A stretch of DNA of 64,000 nt from assembly GCA_963580285.1 (NCBI GenBank), contig OY757010.1, positions 209,220,138 to 209,284,137 of the forward strand. Reading direction: 5' to 3'. Positions 22,627 through 34,150 of this stretch are shown piece after piece (position 1 is the stretch's first letter; each line of letters starts with the position of its first letter). The notes below the pieces were generated by a model, which was given only the letters and a program-made list of their open reading frames with translations, did no database searches and had not been told where the DNA came from. The position numbers and the translations under genes are program-made. This DNA is from Lucinisca nassula (Eukaryota; Mollusca; Bivalvia; Lucinida; Lucinidae).

Positions 22627-22790
22627 ATAGATGAGCTCTACCAGTGATTTGTTGAGTAATATATCACTGTTTGGAGGTCAATTGTAAGATAGATCAAATC
22701 ATGAGCGCAAAGCGCGAGTGATTTAACTACTTACAACTGGTCGACAAACTGTGATATATTACTCAACAAATCACGCAATAAAGCTGATCT
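22627..22790. repeat. Foldback repeat with GAGCGCAAAGCGCGAGTGA core
   Basis: Arms GATTTGTTGAGTAATATATC (22646 onward) and its complement (22746-22773) enclose a core hairpin, ATGAGCGCAAAGCGCGAGTG. The flanking DNA to 23050 contains TGACGTCG and GTGTCGCGTCACG. A related core is at 34698-34720. The + frame at 22860-23141 has no known domain and ends in an array. Confidence 0.7.
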
Positions 22791-23232
22791 ATTTCGATTC
22801 TAACACACTGAAAGTCGACTAAATGCTGTTGTTTCCTTCATACTCTAAACATTCCGCCATTGTATGAAGAAATCCCGCCAACATGCTTAACTGAAACACA
22901 TGCAGTTACCTTTTTTGTAACGTACTTTATGCATGAAAAAGACTTTACTCTGTCTGTCAAGAAAACGATCGATGACGTCGCAAAATGTCTTAAAACTGCA
23001 GTGTCGCGTCACGCTCTTTTGCCTAGAGATTTGTCACTCAATATATCACCGGATTTAACCATTGGCTGTATAGACGACCATTGTATGTTTAGGAAAATAT
23101 GTGAAAGGGGAATAACTCTGGCAATATTTGGCAGACTGTAACCTACAAATAATATGCACTGTTCCACATCATTGTCTTACTATATGTAAAGTTTCAGCTT
23201 AAGAGGAGTTATCCGGAAACAGAATGTTTAGA

Positions 23233-23515
23233 CAAGAGCACCGCATGCGGGTGCCAACGCTCGGCTGCAAAAATTTTAAGTAGAAAAAGGGGCATAACTG
23301 TGCCAAAAATATTTTTAGGGTTACCTCACCTATTGGTATGAGTTCCCCTTTTCATAATGAACAACTAGTCTGAGTTTGAAGTAAATATGTTCAGTAATGA
23401 CAGAGATATTACAAAATGTCCAAGTTTTTGCACGACGACACAGACGATGGCGACGCAGACGACACCAGAGCTATGACAATACCTCGTTTTTTTTCTTTGA
23501 AAACAGCCGAGCTAA
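23233..23515 (+). mobile_element. Short terminal-hairpin element, 283 bp
   Basis: The 5' end is CAAGAGCACCGCATGCGGGTG, a palindromic head one base over a decamer pair; the 3' end is CAGCCGAGCTAA after a GACGACACAGACGATGGCGA tract. It follows the same grammar as E1-E5 (CAAGAG + palindrome, CG-rich tract, GAGCTAA) but has no array. It sits within the ~150 bp array unit. Confidence 0.7.
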
Positions 23516-23606
23516 AAAAACTGTTAATTGGGTATAACTCTGGTAATATTTGGCAGACCATAACCTCAAAATAATATGCACTGTTCCATATCATGGTCTT
23601 ATTGAA

Positions 23607-24000
23607 TGTAAATAAGTTCTGAAGTTAGATCCTTTGGAAGCAGGAATACACCAAATAAACGAAAATAGCAGACTCAGTTTTATTGAGGCTGTTCATGACC
23701 AGTACTGAAATATGCAACACCGGCCACGCCCTCTAGCACCGGCTTAAGCAGAACTCTATTTTCAAAATGATACCAAATGAACCCAATGATCCCAAAGGAC
23801 CAGAAAATATAATCTGCACTGTGATGATGTAAGGGGAGACGTTTAAAGGCTGCCACACGACACAACACCAGCTACAGTGAAAATAAATAAGTTCTGAAGT
23901 TAGTTCCTTTTGAAGCAAGGAAAACACCAAATAAACGAAAATAGCAGACTCAGTTTTATTGAGTCTGTTCATGACCAGTACTGAAATATGCAACACCGGT
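23607..24000. repeat. Direct duplication of ~115 bp
   Basis: The stretches 23607-23725 and 23884-24000 share AATAAGTTCTGAAGTTAG, ACACCAAATAAACGAAAATA and CCAGTACTGAAATATGCAAC. They are separated by about 160 bp with a CACGACACAACACC motif. Minus-strand frames at 23680-23996 are incidental. Confidence 0.8.
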
Positions 24001-25845
24001 TGAAAGTTTCACCATCATCGGATCTAAAATGTAGGAGTTATCCGGAAACAAAATGTTAACATAATTTTACAAAGGGGCATAACTCTATTATTATTTGGTG
24101 GACCATAACCTCGAAACAATATGCGCTGCCCCACATCATTGTCTAACTATAGCCGAAGTTTCAGCTTGATTGGATGTAAACTGAAGAAATTATCCCAAAA
24201 TGAAAAGTTTACAAAATTTTTTAAAAGCAGCTTCACTCTATTATTATTTGGTGGACCGTAACCTCGAAACAGTATGCGCTGCACCACATCATGGTCTATG
24301 TATGAAGCTCAGCTTGATCGGATGTAAACTGTAGGAGGAGTTATCCGGAAACGAAAGGTTTACAAAAAATTTCAAAGGGACATAACTTTATTATTATTTG
24401 GTGGACCATAACCTCAAAACAATATGCCCCACATTATGGTCTAACTATGTATGAAGTTTCATCTTGATCGGATGTAAACTGTAGGAGGAGTTATCCGGAA
24501 ACAAAAAGTTTACAAAAAATTTCAAAGGGGCATAACTCTATTATTATTGGATGGACCATAACCTCAAAACAATATGCGCTGCCCCACATCATGGATTAAC
24601 TATATATATGAAGTTTCAGCTTGATTGGCTGTAAACTGTAGGAGGAGTCATCCAGAAACAAAGTCTGCAAAAAAATTGAAAGGGACATAACTCTATTATT
24701 ATTTGGTAGACCATAACCTTGAAACAATATGCGCTGCCCTACATCATGGTCAAACTATGCATGAAGTTTCAGCTTGATTGAATGTAAAATGTAGGGGTTA
24801 TCCGGAAACAAAAAAGTCGCAAAAAAAAATTGAAAGGGGCATAACTCTAATAATATTTGGTGGACCGTTACCTCGAAACAATATGCGCTGCCCTACATCA
24901 TGGTCTTACTATGTATGAAGTTTCAGCTTGATCGTACATAAACTAGCAGGAGTTATCCGGAAACAAAGTTTACAGATGGACGGATGGACAGACAGACAGA
25001 CAGACGGATGTGGGGGGAGGGGGGTGGGGGAGGGCATAACATAATACAAGCATATAAAAACTAGAAATGGTGTTTTAAAACACAATGCCCCCAACCTTTG
25101 CTTGACCCTAGATGGCAAAATATTCAACAAATATTGTTAAAGACTCAAAAACATACAACAAGGATTCCACCGAAGGCTCTGTCGCGCCTGTTGGGGCGCA
25201 AAGTCACCAAACCATGAAATCTAGGTCAAGGTCAAACATTGATGCCTGCATAAAAATTTCACTCCTAGTTGCAAGCATGTACCAAGTATCATCAATGAAA
25301 CTCTTAAAAACAGACTCTTACATCAGGGTGAAAGTTAGGGTTGTCACACTATTTTACAAAGTCAGTGAACCATAAAATGTAGGTCAAGGTCAAAAATGGA
25401 TACTTGCATTGAAGTTTCAATTCCTAAATGCAAGCTTGTACCAAATACAATTAATGAAGCTCTAATAGATCTTGAGAAATGGACTCTTACATTAGATAGA
25501 AAGTCAGGGTGGTCGCAATAATTCACAAAGTCAGTAAACCATGAAATATGGGTCAAAGTCAAATATGGATGCTTGTGTTGCAGTTGCAATTCCTAGATGC
25601 AAGTTTGTACCAATTATAATTTAAAAAGCTTTAATAGTTTTTGAGAAATGGACTCTTACATTAGGGTGAAAGTCAGGGTGGTCGCAATAATTCACGAAGT
25701 CAGTGAACCATGAAATATAGGTCAAGGTCAGATATGGATGCTTGCGTTGAAGTTGCAATGCCTGGATGCAAGTTTGTACCAAGAATGATTAATGAAGCTC
25801 TAATAGTTCTCAAGATATGGACTTGCTGACAAGATTTTATTAAAA

Positions 25846-28800
25846 CAAGAGGGCCATGATGGCCCTGGATCGCTCACCTGATCCATAGTGTAACAAGTGG
25901 GCCCCAGAGAGGGCCATTATTGGCCCCAGGGCTTTAATGTACATAATGTTGAGGGAGGTCTTAAAGGTGAAGCTTCATACCAAACATCAACAAAGGCTAA
26001 AATTTGAACAATCTTGTCAAAGGTCCACTAGATGAAGCTACACATCAAATATCAAAGACCTGGGCCTAGCGGTTTCAGAGAAGAAGATTTTTAAAGATTT
26101 TGCCTATATAAGCCTATGTAAAATCAAAGGGCCCCGGGACAGGGGCATTTTTTGCCCCAGCACTATAGTTTGAACAATCTTGGTAGGGGTCCACTAGATG
26201 AAGCTTCATACCAAATATCAAAGTTCTGGGCCTTGTGGTTTCAGAGAAGAAGATTTTTAAAGATTTTCCCTATATAAGCCTATGTAAAACCAAAGGGCCC
26301 CGTGGCAGGGGGGGATTTTTTGTCCCAGCACTATAATTTGAACAATCTTGGTAGGGGTCCACTAGACGAAGCTTCATACCAAATATCAAAGTCCTGGGCC
26401 TTGTGGTTTCAGAGAAGAAGATTTTTAAAGATTTTCCCTATATAAGCCTATGTAAAACCAAAGGGCCCCGGGGCAGGGGCATTTTTGGCCCCAGCACTAA
26501 AATTGGAACAATCTTGGTAGGGGTCCACTAGATGAAGCTTCATACCAAATATCAAAGTTCTGGGCCTTGTGGTTTCAGAGAAGAAGATTTTTAAAGATTT
26601 TCCCTATATAAGCCTATGTAAAACCAAAGGGCCCCGTGGCAGGGGGGGATTTTTTGTCCCAGCACTATAATTTGAACAATCTTGGTAGGGGTCCACTAGA
26701 CGAAGCTTCATACCAAATATCAAAGTCCTGGGCCTTGTGGTTTCAGAGAAGAAGATTTTTAAAGATTTTCCCTATATAAGCCTATGTAAAACCAAAGGGC
26801 CCCGGGGCAGGGGCATTTTTGGCCCCAGCACTAAAATTGGAACAATCTTGGTAGGGGTCCACTAGATGAAGCTTCATACCAAATATCAAAGTCCTGGGCC
26901 TTGTGGTTTTAGAGAAGAAAATTTTTAAAGATTTTCCCTATATAAGCCTATGTAAAACCAAAGGGCCCCGTGGCGGGGGCATTTTTGGCCCCAGCACTAT
27001 AATTTGAACAATCTTGGTAGGGGTCCACTAGATGAAGCTTCATACCAAATATATAAGACCTGGGCCTTGTGGTTTCAGAGAAGAAGATTTTTAAAAATTT
27101 TCCCTATATAAGCCAATGTAAAAGCAAAGGGCCCCGTGGCGGGGGCATTTTTGTCCCAGCACTAAAATTTGAACAATCTTGGTAGGGGTCCACTAGATGA
27201 AGCTTCATACCAAATATCAAAGTCCTGGGCCTTGTGGTTTCAGAAAAGAAAATTTTTAAAGATTTTCCCTATATAAGCCCATGTAAAACCAAAGGGCCCC
27301 GTGGCGGGGGCATTTTTTGTCCCAGCACTAAAATTTGAACAATCTTGGTAGGGGTCCACTAGATGAAGCTTCATACCAAATATCAAAGACCTGGGCCTTG
27401 TGGTTTCAGAGAAGAAGATTTTTTAAGATTTTCCCTATATAAGCCTATGTAAAACCAAAGGGCCCCGGGGCGGGGGCATTTTTGGCCCCAGCACTGTAAT
27501 TTGAACAATCTTGGTAGGGGTCAACTAGATGAAGCTTCATACCAAATATCAAAGACCTGGGCCTTGTGGTTTCAGAGAAGAAGATTTTTAAAGATTTTCC
27601 CTATATAAGCCAATGTAAAACCAAAGGGCCCCGTGGCGGGGGCATTTTTTGTCCCAGCACTATAATTTGAACAATCTTGGTAGGGGTCCACTAGATGAAG
27701 CTTCATACCAAATATCAAAGTCCTGGGCCTTGTGGTTTCAGAGTAGAAGATTTTTGAAGATTTTCCCTATATAAGCCTATGTAAAACCAAAGGGCCCTGG
27801 GGCGGGGGCATTTTTGGCCCCAGCACTATAATTTGAACAATCTTGGTAGGGGTCCACTAGATGAAGCTTCATACCAAATATCAAAGACCTGGGCCTTGTG
27901 GTTTCAGAGAAGAAGATTTTTAAAGATTTTCCCTATATAAGCCAATGTAAAACCAAAGGGCCCCGTGGCGGGGGCATTTTTCGTCCCAGCACTCAAATTT
28001 GAACAATCTTGGTAGGGGTCCACTAGATGAAGCTTCATACCAAATATCAAAGTCCTGGGCCTTGTGGTTTCAGAGAAGAAGATTTTTAAAGATTTTCCCT
28101 ATATAAGCCTATGTAAAACCAAAGGGCCCCCGTGCGGGGGCATTTTTGGCCCCAGCACTATAATTTGAACAATCTTGGTAGGGGTCCACTAGATGAAGCT
28201 TCATACCAAATAACAAAGACCTGGGCCTTGTGGTTTCAGAGAAGAAGATTTTTTAAGTTTTTGGTGAAAAAAATCTGTTTTTGGCTCCTGTGACCTAGAT
28301 GTGCAACGGACCGGAACCATTTGACCCATATTCAAACTTGACCGAGATATTGTCATGATGATCATTCTGAGCAAGTTTGATTAAGATTGGACCAAAATTG
28401 TGGCCCCTAGGGTGTTCACAAGGTTTTTATATGATTTGACCCGCTGACCTACTTTTTAACCCGATATGACCCATATTCGAACTGGACTGAAATATTGTCA
28501 CAATGGTCATTCTGAGCAAGTTTCATGATAATTGGACCAAAACAGTGGCCTTCAGAGTGTTCACAAGGTTTTTCTATGATTTGACCTACTGACCTACTTT
28601 TTGACCGGACATGACCCATATTCGAACTTGACCAAGATATTGTCATGATGATCATTCTGAGCAAGTTTGATTATGATTGGACCAAAATTGTGGCCTCTAG
28701 GGTGTTCACAAGGTTTTTCTATGATTTGACCCGCTGACCTACTTTTTAAGCCGACATGATCCATATTCAAACTTCACTAAAATATTGTCACAATGATCAT

Positions 28801-29099
28801 TCTGAGCAAGTTTGATGATGATTGGACCAAAACTGTGCCCTCTAGAGTGTTCACAAGGTTTTTCTATGATTTGACCTACTGACCTACTTTTTCACCCGAC
28901 ATGACCCATATTCGAACTTGACCGAGATATTGTCATGATGATCATTCTGAGCAAGTTTGATGATGATTGGACCAAAACTGTGGCCTCTAGTTTGTTCACA
29001 AGAAAAAGTTTACGCACGACGGACGACGGACGACGCACGACGACGCCGGACATCTTACGGTCACAAAAGCTCACCATGACCTTCGGTCAGGTGAGCTAA
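25846..29099 (+). mobile_element. Composite array element E2, near-identical to E1
   Basis: It has the same head, array 1, array 2, tract and hairpin (29068-29097) as E1, with only scattered substitutions. Both copies have thirteen full array-1 units, but the order of the first five differs (see findings). The GACGGACGACGG tract is one repeat shorter than in E1. It is inserted in the A-run of a G array unit (TTTTATTAAAA). Identical 71-residue frames in E1 and E2 reflect the duplication. Confidence 0.85.
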
Positions 29100-29104
29100 A
29101 AAAA

Positions 29105-31121
29105 CAAGGCAACGCATGCGATACAAATCCCCTCGCACAAGACAACTTCGTGTGTGGAAAACACTGAAATGGCAAAAGTCCAACTTGCTTGAGATATTAT
29201 CATATGCAACATTTGTGTAAAGTTTGTTTAAAAATCCATCCATAAATGTAGGTTCTAGAGTGATGACAATATTTCTCTAAAAATAGTCATAGGGACCTTG
29301 ACTTGAGGCCATGACTGCGAAGTAGATCTTGCTCAAGATATTATCATAAGCATCTTTTGTGTGAAGTTAGATTAAAATCATAAATGTAGGCGGTAGAGCA
29401 ATGACAAAGTTTTTCTAAAAATAGCCATAGTGACCTTGACCTTGAGGTCATGACCTAGAAAGTCAAAGCAACTCGAGATATTACCATAAGAAACATTTGT
29501 TTGAAGTTCTATTAACACCCATCAATAATGTAGGCACTAGAGCGATGACAAAGTTTTTCTAAAAATAGCCACAGTGACCTTGACCTTGAAAGTCAAAATA
29601 GCTCGAGATATTGTCATAAGGAACATTTGTGTGAAGTTATACTGAAATCGGTGAAGAAATGTAAGCGCTAGAGCCATGTCAAAGTTTTTCTAAAAATAGC
29701 CACAGTGACCTTGACCTTGAAAGTCAAACTCACTCGAGGTATTGTCATAAGGAACATTTGTGTGAAGTTATATTGAAATCAGTGAAGAAATGTAGTCGCT
29801 AGGGCGATGACAAAGTTTTTCTAAAAATAGCCACAGTGACCTTGACATTGAAAGTCGAAATCGCTCGAGATATTGTCTTAAGGAACATTTGTGTGAAGTT
29901 ATATTGAAATTGGTGAAGAAATGTAAGCGCTAGAGCCACGACAAAGTTTTTCTAAAAAATAGCCACAGTGACATTGACCTTGAAAGTGGAACTCGCTACA
30001 GATATTGTCATAAGGAACATTTGTGTGAATCGATTTTGAAATTGGTGAAAAAATGTAAGTGCTAGAGCAATGAAAAAGTTTTTCTAAAAATAGCCGCAGT
30101 GAGCTTGACCTTGAAAGTTGAACTCTTTTGAGGTATTGTCATAAGGATCATTTGTGTGAAGTTATATTAAAATCGGTGAAGAAATGTTGGCGCTGGAGCG
30201 ATGACAAAGTTTTTCTAAAAATAGCCATTGAGACCTTGACCTTGAAAGTGGAACTTGCTAGAGAAATTGTCATAAGGAACATTTGTGTGAAGTTATATTG
30301 AAATCGGTGAATAAATGTAGGCGCTAGAGCGATTACAAAATTTTTCTAAAATAAGCTACAGTGACCTTGACCTTGAGGTCATGACCTTGAAAGTCAAACT
30401 CGCTCAAGATATTGTCATAAGGAACGTTTGTGTGAAGTTATATTGAAATCAGTGAAGAAATGTAGGCGCCCGAGCAATGACAAAGTTTTTCTAAAAATAA
30501 CAACAGTGACCTTGACCTTGAGGTCATGACCTTGAAAGTCGAACTCACTCAAGATATTGTCATAAGGCACATTTGTGTGAAGTTATACTGAAATCAGTGA
30601 AGAAATGTAGGCGCTAGAGCGATGACAAAGTTTTTCTTAAAATAGCCACAGGGACCTTGACCTTGAGGTCATGACCTTGAAAGTCGAACTCCCTGAGATA
30701 TTGTCATAAGAAACATTTGTGTGAAGATATATTGAAAACAGTGAAGAAATGTAGGCGCTAGAGCGATGACAAAGTTTTTCTAAAAATAGCCACAGTGACC
30801 TTGACCTTGAGGTCATGACCTTGAAAGTCGAACTCGCTCGAGATATTGTCATCAGAAACATTTGTGTGAAGTTATATTGAAATCAGTGAAGAAATGTAGG
30901 CGCTAGAGCGATGACAAAGTTTTTCTAAAAATAGCCAGAGTGACCTTGACCTTGAGGTCATGACCTTGAAAGTCGAACTCGCTCGAGACTTTTTTATAAG
31001 GAACATTTGTGTGAAGTTATATTGAAATTGGTGAAGAAATGTAGGCGCTAGAACGATGACAAAAGTACGTAAGGGACAAATGCTATATCCCCCCTCACAA
31101 CTATGTTGTGCGAGGGGATAA
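29105..31121 (+). mobile_element. Array element F, ~150 bp units
   Basis: The 5' end is CAAGGCAACGCATGCGATAC then CCCCTCGCACAAG. About twelve units carry GACCTTGACCTTGAGGTCAT, TCGAGATATTGTCATAAGG, GTGTGAAGTTATATTGAAAT and GCGATGACAAAGTTTTTC. The end is a hairpin at 31091-31117 (CCCCTCACAA / TTGTGCGAGGGG) followed by ATAA. TT plus an A-run lies on both sides, so a short duplication cannot be excluded. A related array lies at 57605-58255. Confidence 0.75.
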
Positions 31122-31579
31122 TTAAAAAAATTTCAAAGGGCAATAACTCTTGAAAGGGGCATAATCCGGATGAGAAAAAAAATACGCGTCAGCTAAAATT
31201 CCATGAGGAATCCATATATGAAATTTCAAAACCCTAGCATACACGGTTCTAAAGTTATGCTATGCATCACTTTTAGCATACATTACAATGGGCACAAATT
31301 ACCGAAATGACAAAGGGCCATAAATCACTAAGTATTTCTCGGAATTTTGTCATAAGTTAATCAGTTCATCTACTCATCACCACCAATATATTCACCAACT
31401 TTCAAGGCTCTAGCTCCAATAATTTTTGAGATATCTTGCTGACAAGATTTTATTAAAAAAATTTCAAAGGGCAATAACTCTTAAAAGGGGCATAATCCGG
31501 ACGAGAAAAAAAATACATCTCAGCTAATTTTCCATGAGGAATCCATATATCACGCCATTTGGGTAAGAACGTGAAGCAA

Positions 31580-32606
31580 CTAGAGCTGTCAGTGAAACTG
31601 ACTAGGGCCCCGGCAGCGCTATCAGAGGAGTAGGAAAATTTGTGGACGGACAGACAGACAGATGGACGGACAGAGTGATTACTATAGGGCACCCACACTT
31701 TCAGTGCGGGGCCCTAATAATAACAAGTTATTAATTGGACACAGGAAAGACCCTTTTTTGACCTTTAACCTCTAAGTATGACCTTGACCTTTGAGGTACG
31801 GGCCTGAGTCATGCGCGCAACACTCCATCACATTATGGTTAACATTTCTGCCAATATTTAAATCCATCCAGGAATAAGAAAGTTATGGAGGATAAAAAAA
31901 TTTGTGGATGGACAGACAGACAGACGGATGGACAGAGTGATTACTATAGGGCACCCACACTTTCAGTGCGGGGCCACATTATGGTTAACATTTCTGCCAA
32001 GTAATATTTAAATCCATCCAGGAATAATAACAAAGTTATTAATTGGACACAGGAAAGACCCTTTTTTGACCTTTAACCTCTAAGTATGACCTTGACCTTT
32101 GAGGTACGGACCTGAGTCTTGCGCGCAACACTCCATCACATTATGGTTAACACTTCTGCCATCCAGGAATAATAATAACAAAGTTATTAATTGGACACAG
32201 GAAAGACCCTTTTTTGATCTTTAACCTCTAAGTATGACCTTGACCTTTGAGGTACGGACCTGAGTCTTGCGCGCAACACTCCATCACATTATGGTTAACA
32301 TTTCTGACAAGTAATATTTAAATCCATCCAGGAATAAGAAAGTTATGGAGGATAAAAAAATTTGTGGACGGACAGACGGACAGACAGACCTTTAACCTCT
32401 AAGTATGACCTTGACCTTTGAGGTACGGACCGGAGTCTTGCGCGCAACACTCCATCACATTATGGTTAACATTTCTGACAAGTAATATTTAAATCCATCC
32501 AGGAATAAGAAAGTTATGGAGGATAAAAAAAATTGTGGACGGACAGACAGACGGACGGACAGAGTGATTACTATAGGGCACCCACACTTTCAGTGCGGGG
32601 CCCTAA
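31580..32606 (+). mobile_element. Array element H, inserted in left TIR arm
   Basis: The 5' end is CTAGAGCTGTCAGTGAAACT then GACTAGGGCCCCGG. The 3' end is a hairpin with arms GGGCACCCACACT and AGTGCGGGGCCC, then TAA. The right arm shows the unoccupied site (complement GAAGCAATTAGAGCG). H sits exactly between GAAGCAA and TTAGAGCG with no duplication. Inside are about four partial ~175 bp units (GACCTTTAACCTCTAAGTAT) and three copies of the element's own tract-plus-hairpin tail (near 31690, 31948 and 32575). Confidence 0.8.
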
Positions 32607-33648
32607 TTAGAGCGACATCCGGTGAGGAATTAGATCGCTAAAAAAGGTAAAGAAACTTTGCATTTTCTGTGTTTCATAAGTTATATAAATTTTACGAGGA
32701 AGTTATTTAAAAAACGGGGAATTTCATTCAGGAGCCCTTCGATATCGGCGTCTTTGGAGTAAATACCAAATCCCGTACTTCACGCATTTTGGCTAAATTT
32801 AGTTTCTCCTGCAGAAGGTGAACTGAAGCCTTAGAAAAAGCGTGTTTTTTCGAGGTGTTTGTTGCCTTTTATTTATTATTGCTCTTTGCTACACGTTCAG
32901 TGTATTAAGATGCACACACAATAAACATATATGGTTATATGTGTTGTGGATATTTTGCTTGTCAATGCAGCACTAGCGAGAAATCACCACGGAAAAGGTC
33001 GAAAATGGTTGGTTTCGCATTAGATCTATAGAAATGATAACAAAACTTGCAACTATAAAGCGGATCTGTTTTCATCTCCACGGCCCAAGAATCACCCGCA
33101 CCTTGTTCTACGGAGCCATTTTTAGCCAACCGGATAAGCAGTGCGCTTTTGATTCGATAATGACATAGTATTTTATGGAAACGGTTTCAGTCTCCAGAAT
33201 CATAGTACCAAATGATTTTCAATGACTTTTACGCTGTGTATGTTTTATCAATGGTCTGGTAATTGCCTGAAATGAAATAAAACAGGTTTTGGAGTTTTAA
33301 TTTCTGCGAAGAACTCCTCATCTGCCAAAATTTGCTGGTTAAGCATTTGATCGTCTGGTTAAGCATTTGATAGCCAGAGAGGAGAAAATCTCACCAGTTG
33401 CTGCCTAAGTAAATGCCAGCAGCTTACTACAATAAAAGGTGGTCTACATATGATTTCTAAATTGTGTTAAAATCATCAGAGAAAGAAAGCTGTGATGAAA
33501 AATACTTTTCTGGACAAGACCATTAAATGTCTGGGTATCATGCTTATCTGACCGAATGACGCACCGATTCATAAATAAGAGGTCATTACGTGTTTTGTAG
33601 AAAACAAAATGGCTAGCTTACGCTTTGTAATGGCGATTAAATCTATAT
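32607..33648 (+). repeat. Left arm of long inverted repeat
   Basis: It runs from TTAGAGCGACATCCGGTGAG to TGGCGATTAAATCTATAT and pairs with 39016-40256 over its whole length with modest divergence. CTGGTTAAGCATTTGAT is duplicated at about 33340-33373 in this arm only. Confidence 0.85.
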
Positions 33649-33866
33649 CCGGATGGGACAGCAAATAATGAACCGTCTCATCCGAGAATCAAAGCTGTTC
33701 GCCATCCTGTTAATGTATTTGACTAAATCCCCTATTAACAAGGATTCAAATGCAAAAATTGAGAGAACTGGTTTAAGAAACTCAGGCGTGAAAGGCAATG
33801 GGTAAGATCGTTAACACTGCAGATACGAAAGCACAATAGTCTTATGTAAGAGAAAATAAAAAAATG
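33649..33866. other. Spacer inside long-TIR element
   Basis: Nothing is recognised between the arm and the minisatellite. Confidence 0.4.
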
Positions 33867-34150
33867 TAAAGGCGTAGTAACGCGAAACAAAAGGCGTAAT
33901 AACGCGAATGAGGCGTAGAAACGGAAAGCAAAAAAGCGCAGTTACGCCAATCAGAAGGCGAAGCTACTCAAAAAGGCGTAGTAATGCAAAAACAAGGCGT
34001 AGCAACGCGAAAAAGGGCATACTTATGCAAAAGAAAGACGTAGTAACGCAAAAGAAAGGTGTAGTAATGCGAATCAAAGGCGTTTATACTCGAATCAAAA
34101 GGCGTAGTAATGCGAAAAAAGGCATAATAACACAAAAGAAAGGCGTATTT
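33867..34150. repeat. ~22 bp minisatellite, GGCGTAGTAACGC core
   Basis: About thirteen imperfect units of 18-25 bp follow the pattern AAGGCGTAGTAACGCGAA, each with GCGT and ACGC as a small inverted pair. The phase drifts but the core is preserved. A 91-residue basic frame (33908-34183) and a minus-strand frame are translations of the array. It lies inside the long-TIR element, so an iteron-like protein-binding role is possible but unproven. Confidence 0.75.

Larger units (their letters stand above)
23090..25039 (+). repeat. ~150 bp tandem array with GACAGACGG tract
   Basis: About ten units carry GGGGCATAACTCTATTATTA, TTTGGTGGACCATAACCTCG, CAATATGCGCTGCCCCACAT and GGAGTTATCCGGAAACAAA. The right end has GGACGGATGGACAGACAGAC, a G-rich stretch and GAGGGCATAA. 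A short element (23233-23515) and a local duplication interrupt it. The 5' head was not found. Confidence 0.7.

Noticed and set aside
29105..31121. Terminal inverted repeats CCCCTCGCACAA / TTGTGCGAGGGG as a classical cut-and-paste element
   Set aside because: The right copy is itself one arm of a hairpin (31091-31117), matching the terminal-hairpin grammar better than a TIR pair; the flanking A-runs leave the duplication undecidable.
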